Part shown: positions 54,514 to 64,000 of the stretch, piece by piece
How positions within the stretch are numbered: the first letter of the stretch is position 1
Layout: every line of letters begins with the position of its first letter
Source of the DNA: Thiofilum flexile DSM 14609
Lineage (GTDB): Bacteria > Pseudomonadota > Gammaproteobacteria > Thiotrichales > Thiotrichaceae
Length of the DNA: 64,000 nucleotides
NCBI RefSeq assembly: GCF_000380185.1
Contig: NZ_KB904747.1
Location: 1-64,000 of the forward strand
Reading direction: 5' to 3'
Translations under genes and position numbers: made by a program
Notes under the pieces: generated by a model
What the model was told of the DNA's origin: nothing
The model's input: only the letters and a program-made list of their open reading frames with translations
The model's database searches: none

Positions 54514-54529
54514 GTCTATATCTCGTTAA

Positions 54530-56191
54530 TTAAGCGTGTCCAATAATCTTATTATTAATAAACCACTGTTGGGCTATCGACAATACGTTATTGACTACCC
54601 AATACAAGACTAAGCCCGCTGGGAAGAATAAGAATAAGACAGTAAAGATGATTGGCATAAATTGGAAAATCTTTTGCTGCATAGGATCAGTAGGGGGTGG
54701 ATTGAGCTTTTGTTGCACAAACATACTAATGCCCATGAGCAATGGCAGAATAAAGAAAGGATCCATCACAGATAAGTCTTTATACCAGAAAATCCAAGGC
54801 GCTTGACGTAACTCAACACTCTCGACCAATACCCAATACAACCCCATAAAGACAGGGATCTGAATCAGAATCGGTAAACAACCACCTAAGGGATTAATTT
54901 TCTCTTTACGATACAGCTCCATCATGGCTTTTTGCTTGGCTTGCGGATCATTGGCGTGGCGCTCATTGATCTCTTTCATGCGAGGAGCAAAGGCTTTCAT
55001 CTTAGCCATAGACTTATAGCTAGCGGCGGAGGGATAAAAGAATAGAATTTTAATAAACAGGGTCAATAGGATAATTGTCCAACCCCAGTTACCAACAGCG
55101 CTATGAATGTGCTGCATGAGCCAGAAAATAGGCTTAGAAACAAAGGCAAACACGCCATAGTCAACCGTCAGATCTAAACCTTTAGCTAACTTTTCTAGGT
55201 TATCTTGATCCTTAGGGCCGACATAAAATTGAGAGGAAAAGGTATCCTTCGCGCCGGGTGCAACTTGATGGACGGGGCCTGTGGCACCTAGGATATAAGC
55301 TTTATTCCCTAATTGGGTTACACCCCTACTAGAGTAACTAGTCTGCTCAGTTTGATTCGGAATCCAAGCACTCACAAAGTAGTGTTGTAATACAGCGACC
55401 CAGCCACCTGTGGTTTTTAGATCAATGGGTTCGCTTTCCATATTCGCAAAGGCAATTTTAGTGTACTTATCCTGATAGTAGTAAGCCCCACCATTATACG
55501 CCTGTATACCTCCTAACATAGAGCCAGCGGCAATGGCTGGACCATGTTTAATTTGGCGGTATTCTGAGCCTGACCAGAGTTGGTTAGAGTTATTTTGTAC
55601 TTCGTGCTGCACCTGTAAATTAAAATCACCACGTTTTAAAACATAACGTTTAGTGACTTGTACACCATTAGCACCTGTCCAAGTCAGAGGAACTACTAAT
55701 TCATTTTGCCCATCGGCTAAGGTATAAGCGGTTTGTGCTGCACTATACAAGGCTTGATGATTAGGTGCTAAACCTTCGGTATTTTGCCCAGCAATTGTGG
55801 TATGTAATAACCCTGATTGAGCCACATAGTTGCGACCGTTCTGGTCTAAAATCTGAGTGGGTTGGTCTTTTTGCTCTAGACTAATGGGATAGGTAGGTAA
55901 ACCCGCTTCAATAATATCACCACCTTGGGTGCTGATTTTGAGATGAAGCACATCGGTCTTAATCGTAATGACTTGAGCCTGACTATTAGTAGCTACCGTG
56001 TTATTAGCGGTATTAAGTGCTGTATTAGGAACCTCACCTGCTGCACTAGCGGTGGTGGTATTAGTTGCCGTACTGGTGACACCATTAGGGGCAGGCACTG
56101 GTTTAGGGGCGTGTTGAGTTTGCCAAGCACTCCATAACATAAAGCCTAAAAAAATTAGGGTCAGATACAGAAGGGGGCGTTGAGTATCCAT
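54530..56191 (-). CDS. yidC: membrane protein insertase YidC
   Basis: Inserts proteins into the inner membrane alone or with Sec. The 553-residue protein has an N-terminal helix (LLYLTLIFLGFMLWSAWQTQ), a Thr/Asn/Ala-rich linker, the large periplasmic P1 domain (about 70-340) and the C-terminal insertase core (GNWGWTIILLTLFIKILFFYP, MMELYRKEKINPLGGCLPI, then IPVFMGLYWVL). This is the long gram-negative form. It starts 27 bases after rnpA, with no yidD in between. Confidence 0.95.
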   Translation of the reverse strand: MDTQRPLLYLTLIFLGFMLWSAWQTQHAPKPVPAPNGVTSTATNTTTASAAGEVPNTALNTANNTVATNSQAQVITIKTDVLHLKISTQGGDIIEAGLPTYPISLEQKDQPTQILDQNGRNYVAQSGLLHTTIAGQNTEGLAPNHQALYSAAQTAYTLADGQNELVVPLTWTGANGVQVTKRYVLKRGDFNLQVQHEVQNNSNQLWSGSEYRQIKHGPAIAAGSMLGGIQAYNGGAYYYQDKYTKIAFANMESEPIDLKTTGGWVAVLQHYFVSAWIPNQTEQTSYSSRGVTQLGNKAYILGATGPVHQVAPGAKDTFSSQFYVGPKDQDNLEKLAKGLDLTVDYGVFAFVSKPIFWLMQHIHSAVGNWGWTIILLTLFIKILFFYPSAASYKSMAKMKAFAPRMKEINERHANDPQAKQKAMMELYRKEKINPLGGCLPILIQIPVFMGLYWVLVESVELRQAPWIFWYKDLSVMDPFFILPLLMGISMFVQQKLNPPPTDPMQQKIFQFMPIIFTVLFLFFPAGLVLYWVVNNVLSIAQQWFINNKIIGHA

Positions 56192-56217
56192 ACTATCCTC
56201 ATACTGAGTAGTAGATA

Positions 56218-56589
56218 TTAATTAAGACGGGGTCGATTCGAATACTGGCGCTGCACCTGTTGCCAAAGGAGATCAAGCTGTTGGGATATATCAGAATTGG
56301 GCATACCCAAGAGTGAGGGCTGGCTTAGTATCACAATATCAACCGCAGGGAGTTTAGATTGATAATGGCGAAAACTTTCCCGTGCAAGCCGTTTTACCAA
56401 ATTACGATCAACTGCACGGCGTAAGTTACGTTTGGAAATCGCTAAACCTAACCGTGCATATTGAACATCATTTTCGCGGACTCGAACCATTAAGCCCTGC
56501 CCACTGAGTCTACGGTGTCGACCGCGCTCAAAAACGTGTTGAAATTCGCCCGGACGTGTCAGCCGCAAATGGCGCGGAAAATCCATCAC
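56218..56589 (-). CDS. rnpA: ribonuclease P protein component
   Basis: The protein part of RNase P, 123 residues. LRLTRPGEFQHVFERGRHRR, RLGLAISKRNLRRAVDRNLVKRLARESFR is the RNA-binding signature (the RNR motif). It follows rpmH by 26 bases and precedes yidC. Confidence 0.95.
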   Translation of the reverse strand: MMDFPRHLRLTRPGEFQHVFERGRHRRLSGQGLMVRVRENDVQYARLGLAISKRNLRRAVDRNLVKRLARESFRHYQSKLPAVDIVILSQPSLLGMPNSDISQQLDLLWQQVQRQYSNRPRLN

Positions 56590-56614
56590 AGTCGATGATC
56601 AACCTGTTATTAAA

Positions 56615-56749
56615 TTAAGGAATTAATAGTGCACGGCCTTTAGCGCGACGAGCACTTAATACTTTACGCCCATCCGCAGTTTTCATGCGAGCGCGAAAAC
56701 CGTGGGTACGAGCACGGCGCAGATTACTAGGTTGAAATGTTCTTTTCAT
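56615..56749 (-). CDS. rpmH: 50S ribosomal protein L34
   Basis: A 44-residue protein, [20 protein letters not shown] and then [20 protein letters not shown], ending LLIP: the universal L34 sequence. It is too short to show as a long ORF but is complete, with ATG at 56749 and TAA at 56617-56615. It heads the rpmH-rnpA-yidC-mnmE operon, diverging from dnaA. Confidence 0.97.
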   Translation of the reverse strand: MKRTFQPSNLRRARTHGFRARMKTADGRKVLSARRAKGRALLIP

Positions 56750-56883
56750 GACAATGCTACCAAACTTAGAGTGTTATATGGGGCGCATCTGCACCTACAG
56801 ATACCCATAAAAAGGCAAAGAAAAATACTTGATCACCTTAGTAATGTCAACTTTTGTTTTCTGGTCAGACCTATCTTAGTGCC

Positions 56884-56931
56884 TGTGGATAACTTGTGGA
56901 TAACTTGCCGCAAAGGCTATACTTATCCACA
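56884..56931. promoter_or_regulatory. DnaA-box cluster upstream of dnaA
   Basis: Three perfect 9-mers of the TTATCCACA type: TGTGGATAA at 56884-56892 and 56895-56903, and TTATCCACA at 56923-56931. They sit between rpmH and dnaA, where DnaA can repress its own promoter and help open an origin. Confidence 0.85.
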
Positions 56932-56982
56932 GGAATGTCCCTCCTCTCCATCCCGATTGACTCATACAGGCCCTTTGTCATT

Positions 56983-58419
56983 ATGCTTTGGCAACATTGC
57001 TTACAGCAACTCGAACACGAATTCCCCCATCAAGAAATTAATACTTGGTTACGTAGTCTTTATGCCGTAGAACAAGAAGGTGCTTTATATCTATTGGCAC
57101 CCAATCCTATTGTCTTACAACAAATTCATGATAATTACCTACCCCGTATTGTTTATCATGTACGCCTATTATCAGGTAATCAAAATTTTGATGTAATGTT
57201 ACAAATAGGCTCGCGCCAAACAGCAATACCCCAAGCCCCAGAAAAGGCTAATATTGCAGTTACTCTACCCTCAAATACTCTACCTAACCATGCTAGTAAT
57301 AGTGATAATTTAGCCTCTAATCAAACTAAAACAGAAGCTATTGTTACTGCCAGCTCCGCTAATCAGACCGTTACCCCTTTAAACACTGATCGCTTTATTA
57401 GCTCATTAAATAGCAAAATGACCTTTTATAATTATGTCGAGGGTAAGTCTAATCAATTAGCTTGTGCAGCGGCTCAACAAGTCTCCGAAAACCCTGGCAA
57501 GTCCTATAATCCATTATTTATTTACGGTGGTGTCGGTTTAGGGAAAACCCATTTAATGCATGCCATTGGCAATAAAATTCTAGAATATAAAGCAGATGCA
57601 CGCGTTATTTATGTTTATGCAGAACGTTTTGTTAATGACATGATTAATGGTTTACGTACTTCACGTATTGAAGACTTTAAGCAATATTATCGTAGTGCTG
57701 ATGCCTTATTAATTGATGATATTCAATTCTTTGCTAATAAAGAGCGCTCTATGGAAGAGTTTTTCCATACTTTCAATGCACTTTTGGAGCATCAAAAGCA
57801 AATTATTATTGCCAGTGATCGATTCCCCGGTGATGTTGAAGGTATTGATGATCGTTTACGCTCACGCTTTGGTTGGGGATTAACGGTTTCAGTGGAACCA
57901 CCCGATTTAGAAACTCGTGTCGCTATTCTACGTAAAAAGGCTGAGGATAGTCAGTTAATTATTCCTAGCGATGCTGCTTTTTTTATTGCTAAACGCTTTA
58001 GAACCAATATTCGTGATTTAGAAGGTGCATTACAGCGGGTTATAGCGAGTATGAGACTACGTTGTGTACATACTCTCACCTTAGAGTTTGTAGAAAGCGC
58101 ACTAAGAGATCAAATTGCTCATTTTGATAAATTAGTTTCAGTGACCAATATTAAAAAAGTTGTTGCACAATATTATAATATTCGTGTAGCAGATTTAGAT
58201 TCACAGCAACGTAATCGTGTTATAGCACGGCCTCGGCAAATTGCTATGGCGCTAGCTAAAGAACTGACAACCTCTAGCTTGCCAGAGATCGGGCAGGAGT
58301 TTGGAGGACGAGATCATACGACCGTACTACATGCCACACGGAAAGTTGCAGAGCTGAAGGAGGGTGATAGCCAGATCGAAGAAGACTATCGAATTTTAGT
58401 CAAATTGCTTACAAATTAG
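56983..58419 (+). CDS. dnaA: chromosomal replication initiator DnaA
   Basis: Binds DnaA boxes and opens the origin. From the ATG at 56983 the protein has 478 residues: domain I MLWQHCLQQLEHEFPHQEINTWLRSL, a Ser/Asn-rich linker (about 90-135), the AAA+ domain with GGVGLGKTHLMHAIG (about 180) and LLIDDIQFF, and domain IV with the C-terminal GGRDHTTVLHATRK. A GTG at 56896 opens the same frame but lies in DnaA boxes and adds 29 residues not found in the family, so I reject it. Confidence 0.95.
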   Translation: MLWQHCLQQLEHEFPHQEINTWLRSLYAVEQEGALYLLAPNPIVLQQIHDNYLPRIVYHVRLLSGNQNFDVMLQIGSRQTAIPQAPEKANIAVTLPSNTLPNHASNSDNLASNQTKTEAIVTASSANQTVTPLNTDRFISSLNSKMTFYNYVEGKSNQLACAAAQQVSENPGKSYNPLFIYGGVGLGKTHLMHAIGNKILEYKADARVIYVYAERFVNDMINGLRTSRIEDFKQYYRSADALLIDDIQFFANKERSMEEFFHTFNALLEHQKQIIIASDRFPGDVEGIDDRLRSRFGWGLTVSVEPPDLETRVAILRKKAEDSQLIIPSDAAFFIAKRFRTNIRDLEGALQRVIASMRLRCVHTLTLEFVESALRDQIAHFDKLVSVTNIKKVVAQYYNIRVADLDSQQRNRVIARPRQIAMALAKELTTSSLPEIGQEFGGRDHTTVLHATRKVAELKEGDSQIEEDYRILVKLLTN

Positions 58420-58665
58420 GCAATTTGCCTGTGGATAAGTCTGTGGATAAGCCTGTGGATATCCTGTGGATATCCTGTGGATAACATGTGGATAACTCTG
58501 TTATCCCTACTTATCCACAATTTGTCCACAGCTTATCCACAGCTTATCCACAGACTTATCCACAGGCAAAAAGATAAGTAAAACAAATGTTTAAACCACT
58601 TATCCACAGATTTTGTGCTTGCCTATTATTATTATTATCTAATATATATTTAAGAAGTATTATTA
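58420..58665. promoter_or_regulatory. probable oriC between dnaA and dnaN
   Basis: Twelve DnaA boxes in about 180 bases: nine exact TTATCCACA (either strand) at 58430, 58442, 58476, 58487, 58511, 58533, 58544, 58556 and 58600, and three one-off variants at 58454, 58465 and 58522. The left six read TGTGGATAA/T and the right ones TTATCCACA, so the two halves form a large inverted repeat, TTTGCCTGTGGATAAGTCTG against its mirror near 58550-58569. A TTATTATTATTATTATC tract with TAATATATATTTAA (58624-58652) is the likely unwinding element. Confidence 0.9.
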
Positions 58666-59769
58666 ATGAAGTTCACACATTCACGCGAAACTTTACTCGA
58701 AGCTCTACAAGCTACACTGAGTGCTATCGAGAAAAAACAAACAGCTCCTATCTTGGAAAATGTGCTTATTCAAGTCCGTGATGGAGCTATCCATTGGCGT
58801 GGTACTAACCTCGAACTAGAGGTTGCTATCAGTACACCCATCATTGATGCCACATTAGGTGAAGTAACTTTACCAGCTCGTAAATTATTTGATATTTGTA
58901 AATCACTTCCACCTGAAAGTATGATTGAGTTTAATATTGAAGATAATCGAGCTAAAATCAGTTGTGGACGAAGTCGCTTTGAGTTAATTGCTTTACCAGC
59001 GAGTGAATTTCCTGATTTAGAAGATATTCAAATCAATCATGAGTTCATGATTCCAGAAAATATCTTTAAGCAATTATTTGATAGCGTTAGTTTTGCTATG
59101 GCTAACCAAGATGTACGTTATTATTTGAATGGTTTGCTATTAGAACTTATACCTACTCATGTTCGTTCAGTTGCAACCGATGGGCATCGTTTATCTTTAT
59201 ACACTTACCAAATGCCGACTCATGTGAGTGATAAAATTCAGATTATTGTTCCACGCAAAAGTATTTTAGAGCTGACAAAGTTATTACGTTCGGATAATCA
59301 AACTAATATTAAAATACAACTAAGCAATAACCATCTACGCGTACAATTAGATCATTTACGTTTTACCACTAAATTAGTGGATGGTCGTTATCCTGATTAT
59401 CAAGCAGCAGTTCCTCCTCAAGGTAAAATTCGAGTTGAAATAGATCGCAAAGAGTTGAAAGAGGTATTAGCACGGGTAGCTATTCTATCAAATGAAAAAT
59501 TTAGAGGTGTTAGATTAGAGCTAGATAATAATAAACTCAGAGTTCAATCTAATAATCCAGAGCAAGAGTCAGCTCAGGATGAAATTGATGTTTTATATCA
59601 GGGTGAAGAGTTTAGTATTGGCTTTAATGTAAATTATTTATTAGATGCAGTAAATCACTTAGATAGTGATTCCATGTATATGAACTTTAACTCACCCGAA
59701 AGTAGTGCCTTAATTACTGACCCACATAATGATAATATTCGTAATGTAGTCATGCCCATTCGTTTGTAA
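58666..59769 (+). CDS. dnaN: DNA polymerase III beta sliding clamp
   Basis: The ring clamp of DNA polymerase III, 367 residues as in E. coli. MKFTHSRETLLEALQATLSA opens it; TAPILENVLIQV, RYYLNGLLLEL, VATDGHRLSLY and the final NVVMPIRL are the clamp's conserved segments, the last forming part of the protein-binding pocket. It starts right after the origin AT tract. Confidence 0.97.
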   Translation: MKFTHSRETLLEALQATLSAIEKKQTAPILENVLIQVRDGAIHWRGTNLELEVAISTPIIDATLGEVTLPARKLFDICKSLPPESMIEFNIEDNRAKISCGRSRFELIALPASEFPDLEDIQINHEFMIPENIFKQLFDSVSFAMANQDVRYYLNGLLLELIPTHVRSVATDGHRLSLYTYQMPTHVSDKIQIIVPRKSILELTKLLRSDNQTNIKIQLSNNHLRVQLDHLRFTTKLVDGRYPDYQAAVPPQGKIRVEIDRKELKEVLARVAILSNEKFRGVRLELDNNKLRVQSNNPEQESAQDEIDVLYQGEEFSIGFNVNYLLDAVNHLDSDSMYMNFNSPESSALITDPHNDNIRNVVMPIRL

Positions 59770-59791
59770 TGTAAATGTCTAGGTTATTATT

Positions 59792-63339
<3,548 letters not shown>

Positions 63340-63343
63340 ACTA

Positions 63344-63359
63344 GGTTTCATGTGAAACA
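63344..63359. promoter_or_regulatory. weak parS-like palindrome after gyrB
   Basis: GGTTTCATGTGAAACA matches parS with two changes (T to G at position 1, C to T at position 8). It begins five bases after the gyrB stop codon. The position near oriC fits a parS site. Confidence 0.4.
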
Positions 63360-63362
63360 TTG

Positions 63363-63406
63363 AAGCGAGTAGAGTTGCCCATATATTGCAAGATACTCGC
63401 TTTTTC
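63363..63406 (+). terminator. terminator after gyrB
   Basis: AAGCGAGTA (63363-63371) pairs with TACTCGCTT (63394-63402), followed by Ts. A smaller inner stem (TTGC with GCAA) shortens the loop. Confidence 0.7.
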
Positions 63407-63419
63407 TTTGGGGCAATCT

Positions 63420-64000
63420 ATGAAAAATCTGCTACTGAATATTCCCACTTTACCTAACTTTGGTGAGGTAAAGGCCGACGATATCACTCCTTTTGTGGAC
63501 ATGTGCTTGACCCAAGGGCGTCAGGTATTAGCCGAACGTTTACAACAAACGGCTTTCACTTGGGATAATTTAATATTGCCGCTGAATACAACTAATAACC
63601 AGCTAGAAAAAGGTTGGTCAGTAGTGGGGCATTTAAATGGTGTCGCAAATACTGAGGCGCTGCGGGATGCTTATAATGCTAACCTTGGTAAACTCAGCGA
63701 CTATCATACGGAGATGGGACAAAACAAAGCCTTTTTTGAAGCCATCCAAGCTATTCGTAAGAATGACTCCAGCCTAGATAATGCTCAAAAGAAAAGCCTT
63801 GATGATAGTTTGTTGTCTTTTAAATTGAGTGGTGTAGCACTAGCAGAGGCACAAAAACAACGCTTCAGAGAGGTTTCACAAGAGCTATCCCAACTAACCT
63901 CAAAGTTTTCCGATAATGTGTTAGATGCGACACAAGCCTGGATAAAACAAGTAACTGATAAAAATGAGCTGCTAGGTTTGCCAGAGTCTGCTTTAGAAAT
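63420..64000 (+). CDS. prlC: oligopeptidase A (M3 family), N-terminal part
   Basis: The frame runs off the window end after about 193 residues, so the C-terminal HExxH active site is not seen. MKNLLLNIPTLPNFGEVKAD and the following helical segments (WSVVGHLNGVANTEALRDAY, LGKLSDYHTEMGQNKAFFEA, FREVSQELSQLTSKFSDNV) match the N-terminus of PrlC/OpdA, which degrades peptides such as cleaved signal peptides. Start ATG at 63420. Confidence 0.88.
   Translation, partial: MKNLLLNIPTLPNFGEVKADDITPFVDMCLTQGRQVLAERLQQTAFTWDNLILPLNTTNNQLEKGWSVVGHLNGVANTEALRDAYNANLGKLSDYHTEMGQNKAFFEAIQAIRKNDSSLDNAQKKSLDDSLLSFKLSGVALAEAQKQRFREVSQELSQLTSKFSDNVLDATQAWIKQVTDKNELLGLPESALE

Noticed and set aside
56896-56982. 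Upstream GTG start for DnaA
   Set aside because: It lies in the DnaA boxes and adds 29 residues not found in DnaA proteins; the ATG at 56983 matches domain I.

Overview
The window looks like a chromosomal, origin-proximal stretch of a gammaproteobacterium, most likely a sulfur-oxidising member of the Thiotrichales (Thiothrix/Thiolinea-like). This is inferred from protein families and gene order: a cytoplasmic SoeABC-type sulfite dehydrogenase, hemCDXY, FabA, a FimV-like/OmpA/bactofilin set, and the order rpmH-rnpA-yidC-mnmE beside dnaA-dnaN-recF-gyrB. No sequence search was run. Most housekeeping genes look moderately AT-rich; the cas6-RT gene looks visibly GC-richer.

Layout. 1-500: the 5' end of an IS200/IS605 element, cut by the window edge, next to a decayed gene fragment. 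649-5683: a five-gene LivJHMGF-type ABC transporter. 5763-10341 (minus): soeCBA. 10641-16279: an outer-membrane-like protein, a VanZ-like protein and hemC-hemD-hemX-hemY. 16340-22005 (minus): malic enzyme, L31 type B, SIMPL protein, fabA, ubiA, a [2Fe-2S] ferredoxin, a small lipoprotein, bactofilin and a coiled-coil membrane protein. 22202-28504: a probable polarity/motility cluster with a FimV-type helical protein, a receiver-like protein, a small GTPase, a winged-helix/roadblock protein, a roadblock protein, a FimV-like LysM protein, an OmpA-family protein and a coiled-coil anchor. 28532-36486: ordinary genes (tatD, cpdA, nudix, histidine phosphatase, rlmI, an AAA/PD-(D/E)XK protein, a ThiI-like PP-loop enzyme). 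36691-39666: glyQS.

39740-51976 is the accessory island: a type III CRISPR locus. Two arrays have closely related 35-base repeats and homologous leaders, and both are probably transcribed leftward. Between them lies a minus-strand operon, cas10 (small, GGDE, no HD domain), a Cas7-Csx10 fusion, a double Cas7, a TIGR03986-type RAMP protein, and a Cas6 fused to the front part of a reverse transcriptase. The RT stops before its YxDD motif, and no cas1 or cas2 is present. Beyond the second leader is a 609-residue protein with a CorA-like two-helix C-terminus, a candidate membrane effector. A HExxH protein of possible effector type follows at 52325.

53176-64000: mnmE, yidC, rnpA and rpmH (all minus), DnaA boxes, dnaA, a dense DnaA-box origin with an AT-rich tract, dnaN, recF (with three DnaA-box-like motifs inside it), gyrB, a parS-like palindrome, and the start of prlC, cut by the window end.

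The best candidate for something undescribed is the CRISPR island. It combines fused RAMP subunits, a truncated Cas6-RT, spacers that look like phage translation starts, structured leaders with apparent compensatory change, and a CorA-like protein.
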